NCBI GenBank assembly: GCA_002721705.1 | Contig: PBLJ01000013.1 | Coordinates: 1 to 32,066 of the forward strand | Source: Opitutia bacterium | GTDB taxonomy: Bacteria > Verrucomicrobiota > Verrucomicrobiia > Opitutales > Seribacteraceae | Length of the DNA: 32,066 nt | Direction: 5' to 3' | Shown here: positions 8,290-16,591 of the stretch, one piece after another | Layout of the letters: each line of letters starts with the position of its first letter | Position numbering within the stretch: the first letter of the stretch is position 1 | The notes under the pieces: model-generated | The model's input: only the letters and a program-made list of their open reading frames with translations | Told to the model about the DNA's origin: nothing | Databases searched by the model: none | Translations under genes and position numbers: made by a program

Positions 8290-10290
8290 TCAAGGGCGCG
8301 AACGAGCCGCGGCCTTGAGGAGCAACTTGTCGGCCGCGGTTGCCCAACCTACGAAATTGAGCCGGTTCTTGGCCATGTCGCGGACCAACTGGACGTTTAC
8401 GTTTTCCGCCTCGCCAATGGGTGCCTCGACGAGCTCGGTATATACTCGGCGAGCTTCGCCGACGTGTCCGAGGCGTTCGTGACAAAGCCCCATTTGATAG
8501 CGAATGGGGATTTTCCAGGAAGGCTCGTCGTCGATCTCGGAAAGGGCTTGGTAGACGCGCAGGGCCTTGAAGTAGTCGCCCTCCTCGAAAAACTCGTTGG
8601 CCAAGTAATTCCCGGTCTTTTTCTTCCAGAAGTTCCAAAGCGCAATATCCCTGGAGACTTGGACGGTGTCGATTTTGCGCTGGGGATTATCCAAGGCCTT
8701 GTCAATCTCGATGGGATTATAGGGAGAGGTGCGGAGCAAGGCTTCCACTTGCTTCAGGGCATCGTCCTTTTCATGCAACTGGTCATGGGTGAGGGCGAGG
8801 AGGTAATAACTTTCGGGCACGTACTGGCTTTCGGGAAACCGTTGGGCGAAACCGCGGAGGTCGTGCCTGACCTTGGCCAAATCGGCTTCGGGAGCCTTAC
8901 CGGGTTCATACTCGGGCCTGAGATGCTTGCGTTTGGGATCGTCCTTCATTCGCGCTTCATGCCGCAGGTTCATGCGCGCTCTTTGGTAGTGTGCATAGGC
9001 ATGCTTGAAGAAGGCGCTGCCCTTTTGTATTTCATGCAACCGAGAGACCTTGAGCAGGCGTGAAAAGTATTTTATGGCGTTGTCGTAGTCCTCCATGTCG
9101 AGGTGAGTCTCGGCGATTTCCAACATGGCTTCGTCGGCTATGCGCTTGAAGGCGAAAGCCTTTTCCTTGGGGACGGCCAAGGTGGCGTTGAGGCCGTCGT
9201 AGAACTTGTTCTTGGCCATCCGGAAAGCGCCTATTCGACGATAGATGCGACCGAGCTCGATGTGCATCTCGGCTATGGTGGGCATATCCTCGCCATTCTC
9301 GAAGGGATACTTGGCATCCGAGGCGAACTCCTCGAGGCAACGCTCTCGCGTTTTGGCGGCTTCCACCCACATTTCACATCTCTCGAACATCTTGACGAGA
9401 GCAAGCAGCAGATCCCTGCGGTATTGCTTATGTTCCGGCTCTCCCAGCTGAACGAGCACCTTGTTGCAATAGTTCACGGCTCTCTCCACGGAGGCATTGG
9501 GTCCAGGGTAACCAGTTCCGGAATGAGCCATCCTGGTGTGCTGGATGGCCTCGCGAATTTTCTCTGCAAGTTTACCGTCCAAACGGTCTCCATCAAGAAC
9601 GACGTAGGGTTCGTCCTCGGGATCCTCTTTCACCTCGGAACTATCCATCATAGGAATTTCCCGTGTCGAGTAGGTAGGGGAACTGGAACCATCGTCACGC
9701 GGGTCCTGCGCTCCGGCCCCCGGGGCAACGCTCCCCGAATCGGGATCGGGAGTTCCTTGGCCAGCCCCGGAATCCGGGTTTGGCAAGAGATCCACGGCAT
9801 CCAAACCCGAGCCTGAATTTCCCTGACCTTCAAATCCTTCCGGCAAACGTTTTACGTTTCTGAGCATTTGCTCGAGGCTCATCGCTTCGTAGCGACGACG
9901 TTGCTCGTCGATGGAAAGCGCATCGAGGGGATCCACGGCCATGGCTCCGGACGAACTTCCTGAAGTCACGACGCGCGGGGTGGGTTCGGGATCGATGGGG
10001 GGATCGACTGTGCCCTCCTCCTCTTCTTCCAAGTCAAGAAGGCGATTGGGCATCAAGGCATTCTCGGAACGGAAGGGTTCGTTGCCGTCCTTGGCGGGAG
10101 GGGTTACGTCGTCGGCAGGTTCAACGGATACCTTGTCGTCGAAACTATCGTCTTCGAACGACTGGAGCAGTTCCCCGCTATTCTTGAGAAAGTCGTCGAC
10201 CTCGTCGTCGTTTACTTGGCCAAGAGCAACGTAAGCGCAAGCAATGACCGGAATCGATGCAATGAAATACCAATAGGTCGGGATTCTCAT
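8290..10290 (-). CDS. Membrane-anchored or exported TPR-repeat protein
   Basis: The start is the ATG at 10290, preceded by AGGAG at 9 bases. It gives 666 residues and places a hydrophobic segment at residues 5-22 (YWYFIASIPVIACAYVAL), either a signal anchor or an uncleaved signal. Residues about 23-260 are acidic, rich in D, E, P, G and S, and probably disordered. From about 265 to the end come helical TPR-like repeats, e.g. AEMHIELGRIYRRIGAF, IAETHLDMEDYDNAIKYF, YYLLALTHDQLHEKDDAL and YQMGLCHERLGHVGEARRVY. TPR proteins are protein-interaction scaffolds, and its partner is not evident. It begins 16 bp after the upstream proline-rich gene and is followed after 48 bp by the small helical gene, so the three are probably co-transcribed. 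No enzyme motif was seen. Confidence 0.8.
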   Translation of the reverse strand: MRIPTYWYFIASIPVIACAYVALGQVNDDEVDDFLKNSGELLQSFEDDSFDDKVSVEPADDVTPPAKDGNEPFRSENALMPNRLLDLEEEEEGTVDPPIDPEPTPRVVTSGSSSGAMAVDPLDALSIDEQRRRYEAMSLEQMLRNVKRLPEGFEGQGNSGSGLDAVDLLPNPDSGAGQGTPDPDSGSVAPGAGAQDPRDDGSSSPTYSTREIPMMDSSEVKEDPEDEPYVVLDGDRLDGKLAEKIREAIQHTRMAHSGTGYPGPNASVERAVNYCNKVLVQLGEPEHKQYRRDLLLALVKMFERCEMWVEAAKTRERCLEEFASDAKYPFENGEDMPTIAEMHIELGRIYRRIGAFRMAKNKFYDGLNATLAVPKEKAFAFKRIADEAMLEIAETHLDMEDYDNAIKYFSRLLKVSRLHEIQKGSAFFKHAYAHYQRARMNLRHEARMKDDPKRKHLRPEYEPGKAPEADLAKVRHDLRGFAQRFPESQYVPESYYLLALTHDQLHEKDDALKQVEALLRTSPYNPIEIDKALDNPQRKIDTVQVSRDIALWNFWKKKTGNYLANEFFEEGDYFKALRVYQALSEIDDEPSWKIPIRYQMGLCHERLGHVGEARRVYTELVEAPIGEAENVNVQLVRDMAKNRLNFVGWATAADKLLLKAAARSRP

Positions 10291-10306
10291 GATGAGTAGC
10301 TCCTTT

Positions 10307-10876
10307 TTACTTGATGCGCTTGATGTAACGCGTCTCCGTCTTGGATTTGAACACACCCGCGGAAGGCGCCTGCGAATGCGGCATTTGAAAAGGCACTACG
10401 ACGTGATGCTCCAGACCGGAAGCGGAAGGGTTCTTTGCCCGCAATTCCAGCAACTGTATGACCTGATCCGTGGTAGTGATGCGCGAACCCACTTGAGGGA
10501 CCAGCACGGAAGGAGATCCGAGTGGATCCGGAGCGGGCACGGAAAGGACGGGGGCCGGCGGGTCAACCGTGACCACTGGCTCGAGCGCTGGCTCAGGCGT
10601 TGCCGTACTGTTGGCCTCTTCAGCGAAACCCGGGGGAGGAGGAGGAGCCTTGATCAAGGGAAGGTCAGTCAATACCTTGGGAGCCTTGGTGACCAGCATC
10701 ATGCGGTCGGCGGGCAGGGCATCGATGCCGAAGGACAATTCAATGGGCAGGGCATGCCTCAAATACCCGTTGCTCTGCTTCTTCTCTTTGGAGTCGGGCC
10801 CCAAGGCGAGGAGTGCGGATGGGAAAAAAGTGGCCACCAAGAAGAAGGCGGTGAGGAGTCCTTGTTTGGTCTTCAT
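10307..10876 (-). CDS. Exported proline-rich protein of unknown function
   Basis: The product is 189 residues with a convincing signal peptide: MKTKQ, then a hydrophobic core GLLTAFFLVATFF, ending PSALLA before LG. The mature part has a moderately conserved-looking block (HALPIELSFGIDALPADRMM) and then a long proline/alanine-rich linker (about 75-125). The basic C-terminus ends in RYIKRIK. No known domain was recognised. It is first of a three-gene minus-strand unit; its stop is only 16 bp from the start of the TPR gene, which suggests the two products work together in the envelope. The 88-bp gap upstream (10877-10964) is AT-rich and may carry the promoter, but no clear elements were found. 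Confidence 0.7.
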   Translation of the reverse strand: MKTKQGLLTAFFLVATFFPSALLALGPDSKEKKQSNGYLRHALPIELSFGIDALPADRMMLVTKAPKVLTDLPLIKAPPPPPGFAEEANSTATPEPALEPVVTVDPPAPVLSVPAPDPLGSPSVLVPQVGSRITTTDQVIQLLELRAKNPSASGLEHHVVVPFQMPHSQAPSAGVFKSKTETRYIKRIK

Positions 10877-10964
10877 GCGCGAAGTAAGAAATAAATAAGA
10901 TCGTATCTACAGGTTAAATGATCGGTCGCTCCAACGCAAACTTTACTCAAATGGACGATTTTTC

Positions 10965-11528
10965 TCAAAATTTTCCCCATTTCTCATCGAAACCAAGCTG
11001 ATGCACCCGATGAGTCTTCAACAAATCCTCTTCATGATGGACGTCGATTTCGGAAATGCGATCGTCCTCGAAACGCGTGGCGGTGATATCGAAGGGGTCA
11101 CCATAGTTCTCCAAGCGTTCGCGGGTCTGGGCCCAAACGGCGAAAGGCACGGAGAGGGCTTCGCCGGTTTGCCCGGCCAACTCGATGGCGCGGGACACCA
11201 CGTCCGTGTCGCAAATGGGGAAATTGCAATTGTAGTTTACGTGAAGGTCGCATGGATAATGCTCGAGGAGGTGTTGAAAAACGGGAATGGAGGCGACCTT
11301 GTCCCCGGCCAACTCCTCGGGTCTGCGCAAAATTTCCGCCCCCGTGTCGAAGCAGGTTCGGGCAACCAACTCGCTTTCGGTCGAAACGACCACTTGGTCG
11401 ACCTCGGAACAGTCCTGCAGAAAGGCCACTGCTCGACGCACCAAAGGCACGCCGTCGAAGGGCAAGAGGTTCTTGAAGGGCAAACGCTTGCTTCCCAGGC
11501 GAGCGATCACTGAACCGACGATCCTCAT
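10965..11528 (-). CDS. CMP-nonulosonate cytidylyltransferase-like protein (PseF candidate)
   Basis: The product is 187 residues. The N-terminus MRIVGSVIARLGSKRLPFKN carries the nucleotide-binding loop of acylneuraminate cytidylyltransferases (A-R-x-G-S-K-R-x-P-x-K-N). VVVSTESE and DVVSRAI follow at the expected places, and DVHHEEDL near the end matches the closing D-x-x-x-x-E-D-L motif. In the pseudaminic pathway this enzyme (PseF) activates the nine-carbon sugar with CTP. At 187 residues it is shorter than the roughly 230 usual for PseF or NeuA, so an SpsF-type relative is also possible. It is transcribed divergently from the pseC-led operon across a 102-bp spacer, which supports a shared pathway. 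No frameshifted extension was found. Confidence 0.75.
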   Translation of the reverse strand: MRIVGSVIARLGSKRLPFKNLLPFDGVPLVRRAVAFLQDCSEVDQVVVSTESELVARTCFDTGAEILRRPEELAGDKVASIPVFQHLLEHYPCDLHVNYNCNFPICDTDVVSRAIELAGQTGEALSVPFAVWAQTRERLENYGDPFDITATRFEDDRISEIDVHHEEDLLKTHRVHQLGFDEKWGKF

Positions 11529-11630
11529 GAAAGGCGCCCCAAGTCAGGTAAAAAGTGAGTCATTTTCATCCCACTGCATAGCAATTCCGATTCCATCTCG
11601 CAACGAAAACGCTTGAAAGAGGGTTTTCCC

Positions 11631-12824
11631 ATGGATTCCCTAACTACCTGCATGGAGACGATCCCTTATTCCAGACAGTGGATCGACGAGGAAGACGTGG
11701 AAGCCGTCTGCCGCGTCCTCCGCTCCGATTGGGTAACCCAAGGCCCTACCTTGGCAAGCTTCGAGAACGCCTTGGCCAAACGGGCGGGCGTGAAGCGAGC
11801 AGTGGCGGTTTCCCACGGAACGGCGGCCCTGCACCTGAGCTATGCGGCTCTTGGGGTCGAGAAAGGTTCCGTTGGCATCACAACCCCCATCACTTTTGCC
11901 GCGACCGCCAACGCTTTCCGCTACTGCGGCGCCGAAGTTCGGTTCTGCGACGTGGATCCGCTCACCGGCAACATGGATCCCGCTTCGCTTTCTCAAGTCA
12001 TCGAGGAAACGTCGCTCGATCGCGATAAAACCAACTTGGTCGTTCCCGTGTCTTATGCGGGACGGTTGGCGCCTCTTGATAAAATCGAGGAAGTGGCGAC
12101 GAAGGCCGGTTGCCAGGTGGTGGAGGACGCCGCCCACTCGCTCGGCTCCTATGGGCAGGGGGGCATGAGCGCGAGCGCATCGTGCGAGAATAGTGTCTCT
12201 GCGGTCCTGAGCTTTCATCCAGTCAAGCATCTCTGCACCGCGGAAGGCGGAGCGGTGGTGACCAACGACGATGCCTTGGCCGAGCGGATGAGTTGCTTGC
12301 GAAGTCATGGCATCTCCCGTTCCTCGATCGAGGGAGAGAACAGCACGAACATGCCCGGGTGGCATTACGAACAAAAGGAGCTGGGATGGAACTACCGCAT
12401 GACGGACTTGCAAGCGGCCCTTGGCTTGGGGCAGTTGGACAAACTTGATTTTTTCCTGGAAAGGAGACGGGCCTTGGCCTCCCGTTACGGAGAAGCCCTC
12501 GCCCAAGCTCCTTTCAGTGAGTTCCTCGATCTTCCTCCTTCGGAAGAAGGTCATGCCCATCACCTCTACGTCGTGTTGTTCAAGGATCCCGCTCTTCGGG
12601 ATTCTTGTTATGAGTTTCTGAAGAAACGAGGTATCCATTGCCAAGTTCATTACATCCCGGTCTACCGCCACCCTTACTACGAGGGCATCCTCGGCAGGCA
12701 GCGCCTGCCTGGGGCCGAATCCTTTTTTTCCCGTTGCCTCAGCATTCCCTTGTTTCCCAAGATGACCGACGAAGAGCAAGAACGGGTGCTGGAGGAACTC
12801 GCGGCCTTTCACGGCGCCGCTTGA
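11631..12824 (+). CDS. pseC: PseC-type UDP-amino-sugar aminotransferase (DegT/DnrJ/EryC1 family)
   Basis: The ATG at 11631 has AGAGGG 7 bases upstream and gives 397 residues; a TTG 18 bases earlier is less likely. The product is a PLP-dependent sugar aminotransferase that in the pseudaminic pathway aminates C4 of the PseB product using glutamate. Visible family features are IPYSRQ-I-EED at the N-terminus, SHGTAALHL, PITFAATANA, EDAAHSLGS and the PLP-lysine motif SFHPVKHLCTAEGGA with the lysine at about residue 199, then RSHGI and NYRMTDLQAALG. The SFHPVKH form is typical of PseC and related NDP-sugar transaminases. It is the first gene of a plus-strand operon with the GNAT and ATP-grasp genes; 11 bp separate it from the GNAT start. 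A legionaminic-type or other amino-sugar pathway cannot be fully excluded, but PseB and PseI partners favour pseudaminate. Confidence 0.9.
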   Translation: MDSLTTCMETIPYSRQWIDEEDVEAVCRVLRSDWVTQGPTLASFENALAKRAGVKRAVAVSHGTAALHLSYAALGVEKGSVGITTPITFAATANAFRYCGAEVRFCDVDPLTGNMDPASLSQVIEETSLDRDKTNLVVPVSYAGRLAPLDKIEEVATKAGCQVVEDAAHSLGSYGQGGMSASASCENSVSAVLSFHPVKHLCTAEGGAVVTNDDALAERMSCLRSHGISRSSIEGENSTNMPGWHYEQKELGWNYRMTDLQAALGLGQLDKLDFFLERRRALASRYGEALAQAPFSEFLDLPPSEEGHAHHLYVVLFKDPALRDSCYEFLKKRGIHCQVHYIPVYRHPYYEGILGRQRLPGAESFFSRCLSIPLFPKMTDEEQERVLEELAAFHGAA

Positions 12825-12835
12825 AACCGTTTTTC

Positions 12836-13423
12836 ATGAGCGCCACGGGATACAGCTTGCTGGAGGGCTTCGACGGAAGGTTCCGGGAATACGAGATCAC
12901 CTCCGTGAGGATGACGGACGCCTTGCCCATCATGCGGTGGAGAAACGAGCAAATCGACGTCCTGCGCCAATCCGCTCCACTTGAGCCCGATGAACAGCTC
13001 CGTTATTTTCGCGAAGTGGTGGCACCCACGTTCGGGATGGAACGACCTCCCATGGTGATCCTCGCGTACCTGCTGAACGGAATCCTCATAGGATATGGCG
13101 GCATCGTCCACCTGGACTGGAAAGCGAAGCGGGGAGAGGTTTCCTTCCTGCTTAATCCCGAACGGACGGAGGACAAGCAATCGTACGGCCGTGAAATGGG
13201 CGTTTTCCTTACTCTGCTGAAGCGGCTGGCGTTCAAGCAGCTCGAGCTCAACCGCCTGACCACGGAAGCCTACGGAAACCGCACTTGGCACGTGCAAGCG
13301 ATCGAGGCCAATGGTTTCAAACAGGAAGGTATCCTCCGCAAGCATGTCTGCAAAGGAGGAGAGATGGTGGACGCTCATCTCCACGGATTTCTCCGCGAGG
13401 ATTTCAAAGAAGATGAGTTCTAG
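12836..13423 (+). CDS. GNAT-family N-acetyltransferase, probable PseH-like amino-sugar acetylase
   Basis: The ATG at 12836 lies 11 bp after the pseC stop and gives 195 residues; longer in-frame extensions overlap pseC and are not needed. The protein fits the RimJ/RimL-type GNAT fold: an N-terminal MRWRNEQI motif, strands VILAYLLNGILIGYGGIVHL and RGEVSFLLNPE, an acetyl-CoA-loop region SYGREMGVFLTLLKRLAF, and the closing AIEANGFKQEGILRKHV. In pseudaminate synthesis PseH acetylates the C4 amino group made by PseC, and the position right after pseC supports that job. Substrate choice cannot be read from the sequence. It overlaps the ATP-grasp gene by 11 bp, so the three genes are translationally coupled. 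Confidence 0.8.
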   Translation: MSATGYSLLEGFDGRFREYEITSVRMTDALPIMRWRNEQIDVLRQSAPLEPDEQLRYFREVVAPTFGMERPPMVILAYLLNGILIGYGGIVHLDWKAKRGEVSFLLNPERTEDKQSYGREMGVFLTLLKRLAFKQLELNRLTTEAYGNRTWHVQAIEANGFKQEGILRKHVCKGGEMVDAHLHGFLREDFKEDEF

Positions 13424-14396
13424 CCCGCAAACGCCGGCCCCTCGTATCCTGTTTACCAGTTTGTCGAGGAAGACGTCCCTCTACGATTTCGTGCTCGAGC
13501 AAGCTCGCGCTTTCCATCCGGAAGCAGAGGTGATCGGTGGAGACAGCAACCCCGATTGCCCGGGACGGACAAGGGTCGAGGAATTTATCGAAACCCCTCC
13601 CTTGGACCAAAGTTCAGCCAACGAATTCGCCGACTTTTGCGCAGAAAACGGTTTCACTCACTTGATACCCACGCGAGACGGCGAGTTATCGTTTTTCGCG
13701 GAAGCTCGCGACGTTTTGCTGGCAGCGGGAGTGCCTGTCATGGTCAGTCCGCCGGACACCGTGATGGTCTGCCTGGACAAGTTCCTATTCGCGTCCAAGG
13801 CAAGCGAACTGGGATTTCCCGCGATCCCAACCGCGGAGACCCCTTCGTCGCTGGAGGCGGAACGTTTTGTCGTGAAGGAACGTCATGGTTCCGGTTCACG
13901 TGGAATCCATCTCGGTCTCTCCGCGGAAGAAGCGGCCCAACGAGCAAGCGGCATGGAAGCACCTGTTTTCCAGCCTTACTTGGAAGGAAGGGAGCTAAGC
14001 GCCGACCTTTACGTCGATCGATCAGGCCAAACCCGCGGTGTCGTTCTTCGCTGGCGAGACTTGGTGGTAGACGGCGAATCAAAGGTAACCACCACCTTTC
14101 GCAAAGTCGAATGGGAGCGAGATCTTGGAGACCTCGCCGCCGGCATCGGTTTGCGAGGCCATGGACTGGTCCAAGCAATCGTGGACGAGGAATACCAATT
14201 GCGCGTCCTCGAAACCAATGCTCGCCTTGGAGGCGCCACTCCCCTCGCCCTCTCCTGCGGCCTGCAAAGCATCGAATGGTTCCTGAAGGAATCGGCCGGT
14301 CAGGACCTGGAGACTGTCGAGCCCTTCACTTTCCCCTCAGGCCACCGGCTGGTCCGGGACGAGGAAGGTCGCGACGAGTTCAGCGGCATGGAGTAA
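13413..14396 (+). CDS. ATP-grasp carboxylate-amine ligase-like enzyme in the nonulosonate cluster
   Basis: The ATG at 13413 overlaps the end of the GNAT gene by 11 bp and gives 327 residues. The N-terminus PRILFTSLSRKTSLYDFVLEQ and THLIPTRDGELSFF form a pre-ATP-grasp domain. The core has FVVKERHGSGSRGI (nucleotide-binding lysine and flexible loop), FQPYLEGRELSADLYVD, and the metal-binding motif VLETNARLGGATPLALSCG. These match carbamoyl-phosphate-synthase-like ATP-grasp proteins, which join a carboxylate to an amine or other nucleophile through an acyl phosphate. The substrate is unknown. Operon position after pseC and the acetyltransferase suggests it decorates the nonulosonate or its precursor, for example by adding an acyl or aminoacyl group; that is inference. 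It converges on pseI with only 15 bp between the stops. Confidence 0.85.
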   Translation: MSSSPQTPAPRILFTSLSRKTSLYDFVLEQARAFHPEAEVIGGDSNPDCPGRTRVEEFIETPPLDQSSANEFADFCAENGFTHLIPTRDGELSFFAEARDVLLAAGVPVMVSPPDTVMVCLDKFLFASKASELGFPAIPTAETPSSLEAERFVVKERHGSGSRGIHLGLSAEEAAQRASGMEAPVFQPYLEGRELSADLYVDRSGQTRGVVLRWRDLVVDGESKVTTTFRKVEWERDLGDLAAGIGLRGHGLVQAIVDEEYQLRVLETNARLGGATPLALSCGLQSIEWFLKESAGQDLETVEPFTFPSGHRLVRDEEGRDEFSGME

Positions 14397-14411
14397 AGGA
14401 GCCTTCCTCGC

Positions 14412-15458
14412 CTATACCCAGTCGGCCTCGCCCAAGGGGTGCCCAATCGAAAAGTCGCCGGTGGCCGATTTGCCAAGAATTTCTTCCCAACGGGCAGGAT
14501 CCAAGCCGTCCCCCGGTCGCGCCACGCGCAGGTTCTCGCTGGTGAGAGTTTCTCCTCTGCGAATCGGCTGGGCCACCAAGATGGATCGACGAAACCGGCG
14601 AACAGGGGAATCCGGCTCGACCCCTGCCCGAGAAGACCCTAGGGCGGCATGCGCCAAACGCACCGCTGCAGTCATTTCCTTGAACTCGTCGGGTTCCATG
14701 GAAAACCCTGCGTCAATCGCCCCATCTTCTCGGCCGAGAACCAAATGCTTCTCAATCAACCTAGCTCCCAAGGCAGTAGCCGCGACCGCAGCCAAATGTC
14801 CGGGAGAATGATCGGACAAGCCGACTTCCACCTCGAATTCGGCAGCCATCTCGGGCATGGCGGAGAGGTTGAAATTCCGAGGATCGGCGGGATACTCACT
14901 GACGCACTGGAGCAACAGGACGAGAGGGCAGCCCTCCCCTTTCAAGGTTTCCACCGCGGAAGCGATCTCCGAATGAGTCGAAACCCCCACGCTGGCCGCC
15001 ACGGGTTTACCCGTCCGGGCAACCTTACGCAACAACGGCGCATGGTTGAGCTCGAAGGAAGCGATCTTGTGCAAGGGCGGGTCAATGGTGTCCTCCAGGA
15101 AATCGACCGCCGTTTCGTCGAAAGGCGAACTGAAAAGGAACAGGTCGCGTTGGGCCGCCTTCTCGGCCAAGGGCCCATGCCAATCCCAAGGAGTCATGGC
15201 CTCCGAGTAGAGATCGTGCAGGTAGCGACCCGCCCAAAGGCCTTCCTCGATCAGAAAACGATCGTCGCGAGCCTCCACCGTAATGGTATCCGGACGGTAG
15301 GTCTGCAGCTTCACGGCATCCGCTCCGCTGTCCGCGGCGGCGTCGACGAGGTCGTAGGCTCGCTCGAGGTCGCCCCCATGGTTGCCGGAAAGCTCGGCCA
15401 CGAGGAAAGGAGCCGCTTTTTCGTCGGATAAACGATCTAGGCAAACATCGGGAGTCAT
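14412..15458 (-). CDS. pseI: Pseudaminic acid synthase (NeuB/PseI family)
   Basis: The product is 348 residues, the usual size. This enzyme condenses phosphoenolpyruvate with a six-carbon 2,4-diamino sugar to make a nine-carbon nonulosonate. Visible features are FLVAELSGNHGGDLERA (PseI-type; NeuB proper has AEIGxNHNG), GADAVKLQTYRPDTIT, SSPFDETAVDFLE, KIASFELNHAPLL, EYPADPRNFNL, GLSDHSPG and EKHLVLGREDGAIDAGFSMEP. The C-terminal SAF (antifreeze-like) domain runs from about 285, with RRSILVAQPIRRGE. The AELSxNH and DGAIDAGFS patterns favour pseudaminic over sialic or legionaminic acid synthase. The usual STGM loop reads ASVGVS here. It follows pseB after 25 bp on the same strand, so pseB-pseI is an operon. 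Confidence 0.92.
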   Translation of the reverse strand: MTPDVCLDRLSDEKAAPFLVAELSGNHGGDLERAYDLVDAAADSGADAVKLQTYRPDTITVEARDDRFLIEEGLWAGRYLHDLYSEAMTPWDWHGPLAEKAAQRDLFLFSSPFDETAVDFLEDTIDPPLHKIASFELNHAPLLRKVARTGKPVAASVGVSTHSEIASAVETLKGEGCPLVLLLQCVSEYPADPRNFNLSAMPEMAAEFEVEVGLSDHSPGHLAAVAATALGARLIEKHLVLGREDGAIDAGFSMEPDEFKEMTAAVRLAHAALGSSRAGVEPDSPVRRFRRSILVAQPIRRGETLTSENLRVARPGDGLDPARWEEILGKSATGDFSIGHPLGEADWV

Positions 15459-15483
15459 CGCGGGCGGGACCGACCCCGAAACC

Positions 15484-16482
15484 TCAGGATCCGGTCTTTT
15501 CGGGCAAGTAATCGCTCAAGAGCTTGGCCAGCCTTTCGCGATCGAGAAAGTTTTCGTTGCGATCGCTGGAATAGCAAAACCCTGTGGAACAAGAAGCGCC
15601 TCCCAGAATGCCGATCCTATTCCCCCAAAAGGCCTGTACCGGCTGAATCACGAAATGGGTGTCGAAATCCAAGACGTTGTGGGCCTCGTCCTCGGGAATG
15701 AGGACTTCGTGCATTTTCTCGCCGGGTCTCAACCCGATTTCGTCCCATTCGCAATCGGGAGCCAAGACCTCGATGAGATCCTCCAGCGAACAACTGGGAA
15801 TTTTCGGTACGAACAATTCTCCGCCCACCATGCGAACCAAGGACTGCTGAACGAAACTGACGCCCTCGTCGAGGCTAAGCAAAAAGCGGGTCATCTTCGA
15901 ATCCGTCACCGTCAGCTTGCCCGTTTCGCGTTGCTTGACGAACAGGGGAATGACACTACCCCGACTACCGATGACGTTGCCATAGCGAACCACGGAAAAA
16001 ATAGTTCCCGAGTCGCCGGCGTAACTGTTGGCCGCGATGAACACCTTGTCGGAACAAAGCTTGGTGGCCCCGTAGAGATTGACCGGATTAACCGCCTTGT
16101 CGGTACTCAGGGCGATCACTTTCTCGACCCCGCAGGTAAGCGATGCCTCCACCACGTTCATGGCCCCGTCGATGTTCGTCTTGATGAACTCGTGTGGGTT
16201 GTATTCCGCCGCGGGCACTTGCTTGAGAGCCGCCGCATGGACGACGTAGTCGACTCCCCGCATGGCGCGTAGAAGGCGTTGGCGATCTCGCACGTCACCT
16301 AGGAAAAAACGCAGGGCGGGATCCTGAAATTCGGGTTTGGCCGACATTTCCGACTGTTTCCACTCGTCGCGTGAATAAATGATCACGCGCCGCGGTTCGT
16401 AATCGCGCAAAACACTCTGGATGAAACGAGAGCCGAAAGATCCCGTTCCACCCGTAACCAAAATTGACTTTCCGTTGAGCAT
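15484..16482 (-). CDS. pseB: UDP-GlcNAc 4,6-dehydratase (inverting), PseB
   Basis: The chosen ATG at 16482 begins MLNGKSILVTGGTGSFGSRF, the standard PseB N-terminus; a TTG three codons earlier is also open. The product is 332 residues. It is a short-chain dehydrogenase/reductase that converts UDP-GlcNAc to the 4-keto-6-deoxy L-arabino sugar, the first pseudaminate step. It shows the NAD(P)-binding GGTGSFG (residues 11-17), HAAALKQVP, and the catalytic T-D-K (about 127-129) with Tyr137 and Lys141 in the YGATK motif. SVVRYGNVIGSRGSVIP and the LRPGEKMHE loop follow. The TDK triad and the SRGSVIP segment distinguish PseB from ordinary dTDP-glucose dehydratases. It starts a two-gene minus-strand operon with pseI and is divergent from the Maf gene. 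No Shine-Dalgarno is evident. Confidence 0.94.
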   Translation of the reverse strand: MLNGKSILVTGGTGSFGSRFIQSVLRDYEPRRVIIYSRDEWKQSEMSAKPEFQDPALRFFLGDVRDRQRLLRAMRGVDYVVHAAALKQVPAAEYNPHEFIKTNIDGAMNVVEASLTCGVEKVIALSTDKAVNPVNLYGATKLCSDKVFIAANSYAGDSGTIFSVVRYGNVIGSRGSVIPLFVKQRETGKLTVTDSKMTRFLLSLDEGVSFVQQSLVRMVGGELFVPKIPSCSLEDLIEVLAPDCEWDEIGLRPGEKMHEVLIPEDEAHNVLDFDTHFVIQPVQAFWGNRIGILGGASCSTGFCYSSDRNENFLDRERLAKLLSDYLPEKTGS

Positions 16483-16509
16483 GAAGGACAAACGACAATA
16501 GTGATTCCC

Positions 16510-16536
16510 TTGCGAAAGTCCATCCTATTGCGAAAG
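16510..16536. promoter_or_regulatory. Two direct copies of a 9-mer in the pseB/maf divergent spacer
   Basis: TTGCGAAAG occurs at 16510-16518 and again at 16528-16536, an 18-bp period of just under two helical turns. It sits between the divergent pseB and Maf starts. Paired direct repeats in a divergent spacer are often regulator half-sites, but with only two copies this is weak evidence. Confidence 0.35.
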
Positions 16537-16562
16537 GAGAAGGAAAACCCGGGAATCCGAGT

Positions 16563-16591
16563 TTGACGCGGGCGTCGGGGCAGACGATACA
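16563..16591 (+). promoter_or_regulatory. Candidate sigma70 promoter for the Maf gene
   Basis: TTGACG at 16563-16568 is followed after exactly 17 bases by GATACA at 16586-16591. The -35 matches consensus at 5 of 6; the -10 is weak (3 of 6). Transcription would then begin close to the second in-frame ATG at 16600, giving an almost leaderless message. This is a consensus-scan judgement only. Confidence 0.3.

Noticed and set aside
11640-12812. 390-codon minus-strand frame opposite pseC
   Set aside because: pseC is unambiguous on the plus strand; the antisense product has no domain and no ribosome-binding site.
14360-14410. Bidirectional terminator between the ATP-grasp gene and pseI
   Set aside because: GAGGAAGG and CCTTCCTC are complementary but about 30 bases apart, mostly inside the coding region and without T-runs.
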